NCBI RefSeq assembly: GCF_036226365.1
Contig: NZ_CP108462.1
Coordinates: 5,905,501 to 5,969,500 of the forward strand
DNA from: Streptomyces sp. NBC_01262
Lineage (GTDB): Bacteria; Actinomycetota; Actinomycetes; Streptomycetales; Streptomycetaceae
Direction of reading: 5' to 3'
Length of the DNA: 64,000 bases
Part shown: one piece after another, positions 8,631 to 16,893 of the stretch
Position numbering within the stretch: position 1 is the stretch's first letter
Layout: each line of letters begins with the position of its first letter
Notes under the pieces: generated by a model
What the model saw: only the letters and a program-made list of their open reading frames with translations
Told to the model about the DNA's origin: nothing
Databases searched by the model: none
Translations under genes and position numbers: made by a program

Positions 8631-10022
8631 ATGTCCTCGGCAATGACCACTGATCTGTACGAGGTCACGATGGCGATGTCGTACCTGCGGGAGGGGATGA
8701 CCGGCCCGGCGACGTTCAGTCTGTTCGTCCGTGACATGCCGCCCGGCCGCGGCTTTCTGGTGGCCGCCGGCCTGGAGTCGACGCTCGGCTTCCTGTCCGG
8801 CTTCCGGGTCGGCCCCGAGGACGTCGATGCCTTCGCCTCGGCGCTGCACCGGCCTCCGCGCGACCTGGCCCCGCTGCTCGGCATGGAGTTCACCGGCCAG
8901 GTGAGGGCGGTGCCGGAGGGGCGGATAGTCCTCGCGGGAGAGCCACTGCTGGAGGTGACAGCTTCGCTTCCGCAGGCGCAACTGGTCGAGACGGACGTGC
9001 TCAACCAGGTCAATCACCAGACGACGATTGCCTCCAAGGCCGCACGGTGTGTCCTGGCCGCGGCGGGACACCCGGTCGTGGACTTCTCTCTACGACGCAC
9101 CCACGGCCCCCAGGCCGGTTTCCAGGCCGCCCGGCTGAGCGCGATGGTCGGCTTCGCCGGAACGAGCAACGTCGCGGCGGCCACCGCCGAAGGGCTGCCC
9201 GCCGTCGGCACGATGGCCCACTCGTACATCGAGGCGTTCGGATCGGAGAAGGCGGCGTTCCAAGCCTTCGCCCGGTCCCATCCGGGCCCGGTGACGTTCC
9301 TGGTGGACACCTACGACACCGAGGAGGGGGTCCGGGTCGCGGCGCGCGTGCTGCGGGACCTGGACCGCGGGCCTGGCTCGGCGATCAGGCTGGACAGCGG
9401 CGACCTGGGCGCTCTGGCCGTACGGGCGCGGGCCATTCTGGATGCGGCCGGGCTGCCGGATGTCCGCATCGTGGCCAGCGGCGGTCTCGACGAGTACTCC
9501 GTGGACGAACTCGTCCGTTCGGGGGCACCGATCGACGTCTACGCCGTCGGCACCCGGGTCGGAGTCTCGGCCGACGCCCCGTTCCTGGACTCCGCGTACA
9601 AGATGGTCGAGTACGACGGCCGGCCGGTGATGAAACTGTCCGCTGCCAAGGTGACCGCCCCTGGGCGGAAGCAGGTGTTCCGTTGCCCCGGTTACGCCGA
9701 CGTGATCGGTCTCGCCGATGAGAGGCCGCCTGCCGGAGGCGTGCCGTTGCTGGAGACGGTGATGCGGGACGGGCGGCGCACCGACGCGCGGCCCATGCTC
9801 GGCGAGTGCGGGGAGAGATTCGCTGCCGATGTGGCCGTGCTGCCACCGGCGGCCCGACGGATCCGGGGCCCCGTCGCACCGGGGGCGGTGGCCTCCGGGC
9901 GGCTGACCGCACTCGCCGACCGGGTCCGGCGCCGCATCGAGGAGGAGACCCTGGCCCCGGCCGCGGCCCTGCGGAGCTCTGGGCAGACCGCATCCGGATC
10001 GCGCCGGTCCGTACCGGGATGA
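8631..10022 (+). CDS. pncB: Nicotinate phosphoribosyltransferase
   Basis: 463-residue enzyme of the Preiss-Handler NAD salvage pathway (nicotinate + PRPP + ATP to nicotinate mononucleotide). Visible marks are the N-terminal TTDLYEVTMAMSYL signature, FSLFVRDMPPGRGFLVAAGLE, the catalytic-histidine region DFSLRRTHGP, VDTYDTEEG, RLDSGDLGAL and IVASGGLDEY. ATG 8631 follows GGAGGAGGTGACGAG, a strong ribosome site. It sits between a universal stress gene and a DUF1876 gene in one transcription direction. M. tuberculosis pncB2 (Rv0573c) is likewise a dormancy-regulon member, so this is probably the stress-induced copy that keeps NAD up without growth. Confidence 0.92.
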   Translation: MSSAMTTDLYEVTMAMSYLREGMTGPATFSLFVRDMPPGRGFLVAAGLESTLGFLSGFRVGPEDVDAFASALHRPPRDLAPLLGMEFTGQVRAVPEGRIVLAGEPLLEVTASLPQAQLVETDVLNQVNHQTTIASKAARCVLAAAGHPVVDFSLRRTHGPQAGFQAARLSAMVGFAGTSNVAAATAEGLPAVGTMAHSYIEAFGSEKAAFQAFARSHPGPVTFLVDTYDTEEGVRVAARVLRDLDRGPGSAIRLDSGDLGALAVRARAILDAAGLPDVRIVASGGLDEYSVDELVRSGAPIDVYAVGTRVGVSADAPFLDSAYKMVEYDGRPVMKLSAAKVTAPGRKQVFRCPGYADVIGLADERPPAGGVPLLETVMRDGRRTDARPMLGECGERFAADVAVLPPAARRIRGPVAPGAVASGRLTALADRVRRRIEEETLAPAAALRSSGQTASGSRRSVPG

Positions 10023-10033
10023 GGAGCAAAGCG

Positions 10034-10330
10034 ATGCCGCATACCGTGGAGTGGAAGGTTCGCCTCTACCTTTTCGAGGACGAGGGATCGACGAAAGCAC
10101 GTGCGGTGGTTGATACCGGAGCCACGGCGCTCACCGGCCACGGGGTCGCGCACCGCAACCCCGCGGACACCGATGTACCGGAGATCGGTGACGAACTGGC
10201 GGCGGGCAGGGCCATGTATGACCTCGCCCAGCAGTTGGTGGGTGCCGCCGAGCGCGACATCGAGGGCGTGGGCGCGCCTACCACCAGGCGCAATACCCCC
10301 TCGATGCCTGGATGGCGATGGCCGCAGTGA
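10034..10330 (+). CDS. DUF1876 (dsRBD-like fold) small stress protein
   Basis: 98 residues beginning HTVEWKVRLYLFEDEG and including ARAVVDTGATALTGHG and RNPADTDVPEIGDELAAGRAMYDLA, the pattern of DUF1876. M. tuberculosis Rv1738 and Rv2632c belong to this family; Rv1738 is strongly hypoxia-induced and has been compared in fold to ribosome hibernation factors. The C-terminal tail after EGVGAPTTRR looks atypical and may be altered. It starts 11 bases after pncB with GAGGAG ahead of the ATG, so it is probably co-transcribed. A role on idle ribosomes is inference from the family. Confidence 0.8.
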   Translation: MPHTVEWKVRLYLFEDEGSTKARAVVDTGATALTGHGVAHRNPADTDVPEIGDELAAGRAMYDLAQQLVGAAERDIEGVGAPTTRRNTPSMPGWRWPQ

Positions 10331-10426
10331 CCGACGTCGTCGCAGCGATGTGAAAGGTCTGTCCCAGCTGCCTCAAGTTGACGGTCCCGCCGTCAGTCCT
10401 TGCTGCGGCCCCGGTCCTGCGGTGTC

Positions 10427-11101
10427 TCACGTGCTGCTGGGCGGCCCCTGGGAGTCGTCGGTCCGGTACGCGATGCGCGTAGAGACCGAGACCACGCCGT
10501 CAACGCTCCGGCACAGCCGCTCGATGATGGGGATCAGGCTCTTGACCTCGACGGATCCACCGAGGGTGACCTGGCCTGCGCGCACCTCGACGGTCACCTC
10601 CGAGGAAACGAGGCCCAGCGTCCGTTGCAGCAGATCCGAGGTGATCTCATCGCGGATGGCGTCGTCACGTCGTAGGAAGATCCGCAGCAGGTCACCGCGG
10701 CTGACGATGCCCTGGAGCCGGTCCGCCTCGTCCACCACGGGCAGCCGCTTGACGTTCTGGACCGCCATGAGGCGGGCCGCCTCGACAACGGTCCACTCCG
10801 GACGCGCGCACACGGCGGGAGCCGACATCAGCTCCTCGGCCCTGGCCCCTTCGGCTTTGGCCCGCTCCCACGCCTCCAGATTCGGAATCGGTGTCCGGCC
10901 GGAGGGGTCGGACTGGGAGGAGGACTTGCGCAGCAGGTCGGCCTCGGACACCACACCCATGGGGCGGTCCAGGTCGTCCACCACAGGTACGGCGGTGACA
11001 TCGTTCTCCGCCAACAGCTTGACGATCTCCTTGAACGGCATGTCGCGCCGCGCCCGGACGACCTCTCGGGTCATGAGCTCTGCGACCGTACGGTGGTGCA
11101 T
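10427..11101 (-). CDS. CBS-pair and BON domain protein
   Basis: 224 residues. CBS domain 1 (about 8-60) has LMTREVVRARRDMPFKEIVKLL and VPVVDDLDRPMGVVSEADLL. CBS domain 2 (about 90-150) has LMSAPAVCARPEWTVVEAARLM and LPVVDEADRLQGIVSRGDLL. A C-terminal BON domain (about 155-215) has VTVEVRAGQVTLGGSVEVKSLIPIIERLCRSVDGVVSV. CBS pairs bind adenosyl ligands (AMP, ATP, NAD); BON domains associate with phospholipid or membranes. ATG 11101 is preceded by GGGAGAAG. It is divergent from the DUF1918-HTH gene, and a close paralogue lies at 12297-12965. Confidence 0.85.
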   Translation of the reverse strand: MHHRTVAELMTREVVRARRDMPFKEIVKLLAENDVTAVPVVDDLDRPMGVVSEADLLRKSSSQSDPSGRTPIPNLEAWERAKAEGARAEELMSAPAVCARPEWTVVEAARLMAVQNVKRLPVVDEADRLQGIVSRGDLLRIFLRRDDAIRDEITSDLLQRTLGLVSSEVTVEVRAGQVTLGGSVEVKSLIPIIERLCRSVDGVVSVSTRIAYRTDDSQGPPSST

Positions 11102-11197
11102 GTCGCTTCTCCCTTCCGGGGCGTGACCGCCGGTGGAGGTCACGTGGCAAGCGCGTCGGACGCCAGTCGCCCACGGGTGGCCGCCCGGGACCGTTGG

Positions 11198-11211
11198 GGG
11201 CCGGTCGGCCC
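11198..11211. promoter_or_regulatory. Candidate operator palindrome between divergent island genes
   Basis: GGGCCGGTCGGCCC: 6-bp arms GGGCCG/CGGCCC around GT. It lies almost midway between two divergent genes (97 bases from the CBS-BON start, 107 from the HTH-flavin gene start), so one protein could control both. The binding protein is unknown, and chance occurrence in 70 percent GC DNA is possible. Confidence 0.3.
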
Positions 11212-11317
11212 GAGACCTTCCTGGTGCGTCCACGGATGAGGGTTTCTCGTGCCATGCGGCGGCACGCCGCGCGTGGCACGTTGGGTACAGCACCATTTTG
11301 AGGAAACGGCGGCGATC

Positions 11318-12247
11318 ATGCGAGCTCACCTCGGAGATCAACTCGTTGTCGAAAGCCCGGCCACCGGTGCCCCCAGGCGCGACGGCGAGATTGTCGGACT
11401 CCACCGCGAGGACGGAACCCCTCCCTACGACGTGCGCTGGTCGGATACCGGCCGGGTGACGCTCGTGTTCCCCGGGCCCGAAGCGCATATCCGTCGCATC
11501 GAGCACGGGCCCGGGAGAACGCTCGAACCTTCCCGGCCGAGCATGGGTGAGGCAGGTCGGCAGGCGGGTGCCGTGTCCGGCAGGACCCCGCCCGATGGGG
11601 CACCCGATCCCGGTGACATCGGCCGGCGCGTGGCCGCCGAACGTAAGCGACAGGGACTGCCCCGGGCAGAAGCAGCCCGCCGCGCCAGAATCGCACCGGA
11701 GTACCTGGCCTACCTCGAGGAACAGCCGGCCGACCCGAGCCTGGCGAGTCTCATCAGCCTGGCCGCCGCGCTCGGCACCAGCGTCGCCGCCCTGCGCGGA
11801 GGCGGCGTCGACCTGCCGCCCGGCCAAGGCCAGGCGCTTCTCCACCCTCAACTGCGGGATCTCGGTCCTGCCGAATGCCGCGCCCGCCTTTCCACGCATG
11901 GCGTGGGACGCGTCGCGGTAACCACCCCCGGTGGTCCGGCGGTCATCCCGGTGAATTACGAGGTCATCGACAATGCGATCGCCTTCCGGACCGCGCCGGA
12001 CTCAACCCCTGCGGCGGCCGTGGGAACGGAGGTGGCCTTCGAGGTCGACCATGTGGACGAGGCCATGAGCCAGGGCTGGAGCGTGCTCGTCGTCGGCCCG
12101 GCGCGGGTTGTCACGGAGCCTGACGCGGTGCGACGGCTGGCTGATCGCGCCCACACCAGGCCATGGGCAGGGGGCGAACGCGAGATGTGGGTGTCGATCC
12201 GGCCCGCGCGCCTGACGGGCCGCCGCATCAGTCCGGCCGATCAGTGA
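11318..12247 (+). CDS. DUF1918 - HTH (XRE) - pyridoxamine-phosphate-oxidase-like fusion protein
   Basis: 309 residues in three parts. Residues 1-62 are a DUF1918 domain (VGxxLVVESP-type start, GEIVGLHREDGTPPYDVRWSDTG, HIRRIEHG). Residues about 105-165 are an XRE helix-turn-helix (IGRRVAAERKRQGL, AEAARRARIAPEYLAYLE). Residues 180-305 form a split barrel of the pyridoxamine-phosphate-oxidase/Rv3129 type (GVGRVAVTTPGGPAVIPVNYEVIDNAIAFRT, VAFEVDHVDEAMSQGWSVLVVG). ATG 11318 follows AGGAAACGG and opens DUF1918 exactly; the upstream frame has no similarity. DUF1918 (Rv0569) and the barrel (Rv3129) are separate dormancy genes in M. tuberculosis; here they flank a DNA-binding domain, suggesting a flavin- or F420-sensing regulator (inference). 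A shorter paralogue without DUF1918 is at 52596. Confidence 0.82.
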   Translation: MRAHLGDQLVVESPATGAPRRDGEIVGLHREDGTPPYDVRWSDTGRVTLVFPGPEAHIRRIEHGPGRTLEPSRPSMGEAGRQAGAVSGRTPPDGAPDPGDIGRRVAAERKRQGLPRAEAARRARIAPEYLAYLEEQPADPSLASLISLAAALGTSVAALRGGGVDLPPGQGQALLHPQLRDLGPAECRARLSTHGVGRVAVTTPGGPAVIPVNYEVIDNAIAFRTAPDSTPAAAVGTEVAFEVDHVDEAMSQGWSVLVVGPARVVTEPDAVRRLADRAHTRPWAGGEREMWVSIRPARLTGRRISPADQ

Positions 12248-12296
12248 GTTGCCACGGACCGACGCTTGCGTACCGCCCGTCACGTCGAACCTCCGC

Positions 12297-12965
12297 TCAG
12301 GGCGCTTCCGCCTGGACATGGGACTCGCCGGTGAGATGGCACTCGACATCCACGACGCCCTCCACCGCGCGAACGAGGCGCGCGGCGACCGAGATGAGCG
12401 AGGTGTCACCGATGTGTCCGCCAAGCGTGACGACTCCCTCGTGGACGTGCACGTGAATGGCATGGCTGAAGGCGGGGAACAGGTACGAGATCACTGTGCG
12501 GCGAACCTCCTCCTCGATGTCCTCGTCCGGCCGCAGGAAGACCTTCAGCAGATCGGCACGGCTGACGATGCCCCGCAGCAGGCCCTCCTCATCGATTACG
12601 GGGAGTCGCTTGACGTGCCTGACGGCCATGATCCGGGCGGCCTGGGCCAAGGTGGCTCCGGCGTGCACCATGACAGCGGGGGTGCTCATGAGCTCCTCCG
12701 CCGTCACCGCCCCCGCCTTGGCGAGGTCGGACAGGCGCCGACGTTGCTCGAACCGGTTCGGGTCGCTGTCGCGGAACTCCGCCTTGGGCAGCAGGTCGGC
12801 CTCGGAGACCACACCGACGACCCTCCCGTCGCCCTCCAGGACCGGCAGCGCACTCACCTTCCACTGCTCCAGGGTCCTGACGATCTCCTTGAAGGTCGCC
12901 TCGCGCCCGACGGCCGCGACCGCCAGGGTCATCACATCGCTCACGATGTGTGGCGTCTCAGCCAC
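12297..12965 (-). CDS. CBS-pair and BON domain protein
   Basis: 222 residues; the same architecture as the gene at 10427 and clearly a paralogue: CBS1 with VMTLAVAAVGREATFKEIV and LPVLEGDGRVVGVVSEADLL; CBS2 with LMSTPAVMVHAGATLAQAARIMAV and LPVIDEEGLLRGIVSRADLL; BON with VHVHEGVVTLGGHIGDTSLISVAARLVRAVEGVVDV. The start is GTG at 12965 behind a near-perfect GAAGGAGGAGG. It converges with the HTH-flavin gene, leaving about 50 bases between the stops. Confidence 0.85.
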   Translation of the reverse strand: MAETPHIVSDVMTLAVAAVGREATFKEIVRTLEQWKVSALPVLEGDGRVVGVVSEADLLPKAEFRDSDPNRFEQRRRLSDLAKAGAVTAEELMSTPAVMVHAGATLAQAARIMAVRHVKRLPVIDEEGLLRGIVSRADLLKVFLRPDEDIEEEVRRTVISYLFPAFSHAIHVHVHEGVVTLGGHIGDTSLISVAARLVRAVEGVVDVECHLTGESHVQAEAP

Positions 12966-13282
12966 TTCAGACCTCCTCCTTCGTAGGCCGCATACAGGTC
13001 AAGCACTCGCACCCGGGTAGCCCGCACCGGGCTGCCGACCTCAGCCCCCCGATGCCGGTGCTCGGGGAGGAACCAGCCAGGGCCGGCCCAGCGGTTCACC
13101 GAGTCGGCGCCGAGCACCCATGGCCTGTTCCTCTCGGCCGTATGACTCCACCATCGCCGCAAACCGGCGCCGTGCAACCCGAGCCGAGGATCCCCTCTGA
13201 GAGGCGATCCGCATGTCGCGGCGGGGCCTGGGCGGTGCGACGGTATTCACAGGGGAACTCGCACTCGCCGGGAAGGAAGGCG
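12966..13282. other. Divergent intergenic region
   Basis: About 320 bases between the GTG of the second CBS-BON gene and the universal-stress remnant. It contains a 10-bp palindrome GGGCCGGCCC at 13080-13089, 115 bases before the CBS-BON start. No gene is supported. Confidence 0.4.
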
Positions 13283-13400
13283 ATGGGGGCGATGGAGCTC
13301 CCGCTGGTCGTGGGTGTCGACGGATCGGATTCCAGTCTCCAGGCCGTGGATCGGGTGGTGGACGAGGCGGCGCGCGCCAGGCTGCCATTGCGGCGTTACG
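13283..13400 (+). pseudogene. Universal stress protein remnant (N-terminus only)
   Basis: After GGAAGGAAGG an ATG opens MGAMELPLVVGVDGSDSSLQ, then AVDRVVDEAARARLPLR, about 37 residues of a UspA N-terminus. Beyond that the frame loses all similarity and runs into the leader of the GH65 gene. The remaining 250 or so residues are deleted. It is the second such stub in the island. Confidence 0.65.
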
Positions 13401-13487
13401 AGGGAGCTCGCCGTCGTCCCGCAGCGAGCCTGAACGTGTTGCGCGTGGGCTGCGCTCCTGTGGAGGGAGAGAGGACAAGGCGAAGGG

Positions 13488-16400
13488 ATGTCGGACTGGA
13501 CCTGGGAGTACGAGGGCTACGATCCTGCTGCCGAGCGATTGCGTGAATCGCTGTGCACGCTCGGCAACGGCTACTTGGCCACCCGTGGCGCTGTGCCGGA
13601 GAGCAGGGCCGGTCTGGTGCATTACCCGGCCACCTACGCAGCCGGGTGCTACAACCGCCTGGAGTCGACGGTGGCGGGGCGACGAGTGGTGAACGAGGAC
13701 CTGGTCAATCTCCCGAACTGGCTGCGCCTGCGGTTCCGCCTCCGCTCCGCCGACGGGCCCGTGGGCTCGTGGTTCTCCCCCGACGCACAGCGGCTGCTCG
13801 ACTACCGGCACACCCTCGATCTGCGACGCGCCACGCTCACGCGCACATTCCGTTACCGGGACGACGAGGCCGGCCTGCTGAAGGTGGAGCAGATCCGTTT
13901 GGTGCACATGGGGGACCCGCACCTGGCTGCGCTGCGGACCGTCTTCACGGCCGAGGACTGGTCGGGAGAGATCGAGGTCGAGTCCGCCCTCGACGGCGAG
14001 GTGATCAATAGCAACGTGCACCGGTACCGGTCCCTCAACCGGAGGCACCTGGCCCATGTGCAGACCGGGGCTGCGGGGCCCGACACGGTGTGGCTGAGCT
14101 GCCGCACCCGCACCTCGGACATCGGTATCGCCATGGCGGCCCGCACGGTCGTCACCGGGCAGCCACCGGCTGCGTCGGGGCTTCACCCCACTCGACACCG
14201 TGCCGCCCACCGCCTGGCGATCCCGATTGCTCCTGGCCGCCCCGTCATCGTGGCGAAGACCGTGGCGCTGCACACCTCACGTGACCTGGCGATCAGTGAT
14301 CCGCTCGGGGCGGCGCTCGACCGGGTGACCGCGGCTCCGGACTTCTCTTGTCTCCTGAACTCGCACGTGGCCGCCTGGGCGCGGTTGTGGCGGCGCGCGG
14401 ACCTGCAGGTGCCGGGGGAGGCGGGCCGCGTCCTGCGCCTGCATCTGTTCCATGTGCTGCAGACGCTGTCGCCGCACACGGCGGAGCTGGACGTGGGGGT
14501 CCCCGCCCGCGGGCTCCACGGCGAGGCCTACCGGGGTCATGTCTTCTGGGACGAGCTGTTTGTATTGCCGTACTTGAACCTGCACTTCCCGGAGGTTTCG
14601 CGGGCTCTGCTGAACTACCGTCACCGGCGACTGCCGCAGGCCTGCCGTGCGGCCGGCGAGGTGGGCCGGGCCGGGGCGATGTATCCGTGGCAGAGCGGCA
14701 GCGACGGCCGCGAGGAGTCCCAGGAGCTGCACCTCAACCCACGCTCGGGCCGCTGGCTTCCGGACCACTCCAGGCTGCAGCATCACGTCGGCTCCGCGGT
14801 GGCGTACAACGTGTGGCAGTACTGCCAGGCCACCGGCGACACCGAGTACCTGCAGACCAAGGGCGCGGAAATGCTGCTGCAGATCGCCCGCTTCTGGGCG
14901 GACACTGCGGTCTTCGACCCCGAGCTGGGCCGCTACCGCATCCGGGGTGTGGTCGGGCCCGACGAGTACCACGATGGCTACCCTGGCGCTGCCCGGCCGG
15001 GCCTGGACGACAACGCGTACACCAACGTCACCGCTGCCTGGGTCCTCAGCCGTGCCCTGGATCTCCTCCGGCGCCTTCCCGTATGGCGCCGGCAGGAACT
15101 CTTCGAGCGCGTCGAGCTGGACGGCGGTGAACTCCCGAAGTGGGACGAAATCTCCCGGCGGCTGCGGGTGCCGTTCCACCGAGGCGTCATCAGTCAGTTC
15201 GACGGCTACGGCGACCTCGCCGAGCTGGACTGGGACGCCTACCGCGCGCGCTACGACAGCGTCCGGCGGCTGGACCGGATACTTGAGGCCGAGGGCGACA
15301 CGGTCAATCGTTACCAAGCCTCCAAGCAGGCCGACGCCCTCATGCTCGGCTACCTCTTCTCGCCCGCCGAGCTGCGGGACCTGTTCGACCGTCTCGGATA
15401 CGACCTGGACGACGAGATCTGGCGCAGGACCGTCGACTACTACCTCCAGCGCACCAGCCACGGTTCCACCCTCAGCGGCCTCGTCCACGGCTGGGTCCTC
15501 GCTCGGGTCAGACGGGCCGAGGCATGGAAGTACTGCAGGGAAGCGCTGGAGGAGGATGTCGCCGACCTCCAGGGCGGCACGACCGGCGAAGGCATCCACC
15601 TCGGCGCCATGGCAGGAACCCTCGACCTGGTGCAGCGCGGCCTGACCGGCCTGGAGACCCGCGAGGACGCCCTTTGGCTGGACCCGGTGCCGCTTCCAGC
15701 GCTGTCCGAATACGGATTCTCGCTGCGCTATCGCGGTCACTGGGGCGTCAGCGTACGGCTGCAGAGCGGACAACTGCGGATCGGTGTGCCCGACTCGGAG
15801 GAAACACCGATCCGGGTCGTACTGACCGACCGGGCCGTCACCGTCGCGCCGGGAGAGACCTGCACCCTCGTACTGCCGGGGGCTGGTCCGGCCGGCGCGA
15901 CGCAGCAGACGTTACGACCGCTCAGGGCCGGACGTCGTCGCGGATCCTGCTCATGGGGGCCTCGTCGCCACGGTGCCCCCCTGGTTCCCAGGGGGGCACC
16001 GGCACGCCATCGAAACTCCGGGCACGGCACTGCCGGTCCTCTCCCCGGCATGCGTACGGGATGCGGACAATTCACACTGGCATTAAGGAGTGCCCGCCGG
16101 GCGGGTCCGGTTCCAAGGGGCCTGTCCGCAGGTCGCCGAGGCCGGAAGGAGATGGTCATGACCACCGCACGGGAGATCATGCACACCGGTGCCACCTGTG
16201 TCCGGGAGGATGAGACGCTGGAGGACGCGGCGCGCCGGATGAGTGAGCTGGACGTCGGAGCCCTTCCGATCTGCGGGCCGGACGACCGGCTCCACGGGAT
16301 CATTACCGACCGTGACATCGTGGTGAAGTGTCTTGCCAAGGGCAAGGACCCCAAGACCATGACCGCGGGCCAGCTCGAGCAGGGCAAGCCGATCACGATC

Positions 16401-16574
16401 GACGCCGGGGCCGACACGGACCAGGTCCTGCGGGCCATGGAGGAGCACAGGATCCGGCGGCTGCCGGTCATCGACAACCGTCGCCTGGTCGGCATGATCA
16501 GTGAGGCGGACCTGGCGCGTCGTCTGCCGGAGGAGCGGGTGGGCCACTTCGTCGAGGTGGTCTGCGCGACCTGA
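13488..16574 (+). CDS. Glycoside hydrolase family 65 phosphorylase, open frame continuing into a CBS protein
   Basis: Residues 1 to about 800 form a GH65 disaccharide phosphorylase (maltose/trehalose/kojibiose type, using phosphate to give glucose 1-phosphate). Marks are LCTLGNGYLATRGA, FWDELFVLPYLNLHFPE, MYPWQSGSDG, VVGPDEYHDGYPG ending in DDNAYTN with the general-acid glutamate, and SKQADALMLGYL. ATG 13488 is preceded by GGAGAG and AAGG. No stop appears after the expected end near 15900: the same frame crosses a strong hairpin (15972-16000) and a low-complexity Arg/Gly/Pro stretch, then enters the CBS protein at 16158 in phase. Either a lost stop has made a 1028-residue fusion or a sequence error hides the true end. 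M. tuberculosis Rv2006 (DosR regulon) also carries a GH65 part. Confidence 0.82.
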   Translation: MSDWTWEYEGYDPAAERLRESLCTLGNGYLATRGAVPESRAGLVHYPATYAAGCYNRLESTVAGRRVVNEDLVNLPNWLRLRFRLRSADGPVGSWFSPDAQRLLDYRHTLDLRRATLTRTFRYRDDEAGLLKVEQIRLVHMGDPHLAALRTVFTAEDWSGEIEVESALDGEVINSNVHRYRSLNRRHLAHVQTGAAGPDTVWLSCRTRTSDIGIAMAARTVVTGQPPAASGLHPTRHRAAHRLAIPIAPGRPVIVAKTVALHTSRDLAISDPLGAALDRVTAAPDFSCLLNSHVAAWARLWRRADLQVPGEAGRVLRLHLFHVLQTLSPHTAELDVGVPARGLHGEAYRGHVFWDELFVLPYLNLHFPEVSRALLNYRHRRLPQACRAAGEVGRAGAMYPWQSGSDGREESQELHLNPRSGRWLPDHSRLQHHVGSAVAYNVWQYCQATGDTEYLQTKGAEMLLQIARFWADTAVFDPELGRYRIRGVVGPDEYHDGYPGAARPGLDDNAYTNVTAAWVLSRALDLLRRLPVWRRQELFERVELDGGELPKWDEISRRLRVPFHRGVISQFDGYGDLAELDWDAYRARYDSVRRLDRILEAEGDTVNRYQASKQADALMLGYLFSPAELRDLFDRLGYDLDDEIWRRTVDYYLQRTSHGSTLSGLVHGWVLARVRRAEAWKYCREALEEDVADLQGGTTGEGIHLGAMAGTLDLVQRGLTGLETREDALWLDPVPLPALSEYGFSLRYRGHWGVSVRLQSGQLRIGVPDSEETPIRVVLTDRAVTVAPGETCTLVLPGAGPAGATQQTLRPLRAGRRRGSCSWGPRRHGAPLVPRGAPARHRNSGHGTAGPLPGMRTGCGQFTLALRSARRAGPVPRGLSAGRRGRKEMVMTTAREIMHTGATCVREDETLEDAARRMSELDVGALPICGPDDRLHGIITDRDIVVKCLAKGKDPKTMTAGQLEQGKPITIDAGADTDQVLRAMEEHRIRRLPVIDNRRLVGMISEADLARRLPEERVGHFVEVVCAT
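15972..16000. terminator. Strong hairpin inside the GH65-CBS open frame
   Basis: Perfect 13-bp stem (GGTGCCCCCCTGG / CCAGGGGGGCACC) with a 3-base loop. It has the look of an intrinsic terminator for the GH65 gene and sits between its conserved end and the CBS gene. It argues that the two were separate transcripts originally, even though the reading frame is open through it. Confidence 0.7.
16158..16574 (+). CDS. CBS-domain protein, hypoxic response protein 1 (Hrp1) type
   Basis: 138 residues, two CBS domains and little else: MTTAREIMHTGATCV, ALPICGPDDRLHGIITDRDIVVK, ITIDAGADTDQVLRAMEEHRIRRLPVIDNRRLVGMISEADLARRLPE. Length and motif spacing closely follow M. tuberculosis Hrp1 (Rv2626c), one of the most strongly DosR-induced proteins. 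ATG 16158 has GGAAGGAG about 7 bases ahead, an excellent independent ribosome site. It is therefore listed separately although it also lies in frame at the end of the GH65 open frame. Confidence 0.85.
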   Translation: MTTAREIMHTGATCVREDETLEDAARRMSELDVGALPICGPDDRLHGIITDRDIVVKCLAKGKDPKTMTAGQLEQGKPITIDAGADTDQVLRAMEEHRIRRLPVIDNRRLVGMISEADLARRLPEERVGHFVEVVCAT

Positions 16575-16619
16575 CCATTCGGCACTGGGCCGTTACCGGG
16601 CCGGGGCCCCTAGGGGCCG

Positions 16620-16882
16620 TCATTGGAAGGCGGCGTGGATCTCCTGCTCGGTGGCAGCGTGCGAGACGACGAGGAGTTCGTCTCCGGGCCGGAGCCGCAT
16701 CTCGGGCGCGGGGACGGTGGGTTGGCCGTCGCGGATGACGGTGGCGATGACGGCGCCTGTGGGGAGGGCGATGTCGGCGAGCAAGCACGGTCCTCGTCGA
16801 CGTCGACGAGGGTGACGTCGACGTCGAGCACCTGGGCGATCTGGGTGCCCAGGCGCCCGGCGCCGGCGATGAGAGCCTTCAT
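16620..16882 (-). pseudogene. TrkA-type potassium regulatory protein, internally deleted
   Basis: Starts with a nucleotide-binding motif (MKALIAGAGRLGTQIAQVL, then VTLVDVDED) and ends with an RCK C-terminal domain (LLADIALPTGAVIATVI, RLRPGDELLVVSHAATEQEI) before the TGA at 16620. The two parts are directly joined and out of frame with each other. Only about 87 codons remain of a protein normally near 215 residues, so most of the RCK_N domain is deleted. Confidence 0.7.
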
Positions 16883-16893
16883 GTCCCCAGCTT

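Noticed and set aside
12941..13177. 78-codon minus-strand frame upstream of the second CBS-BON gene
   Set aside because: It overlaps the GTG start and ribosome site of the CBS-BON gene, and no family is recognisable.
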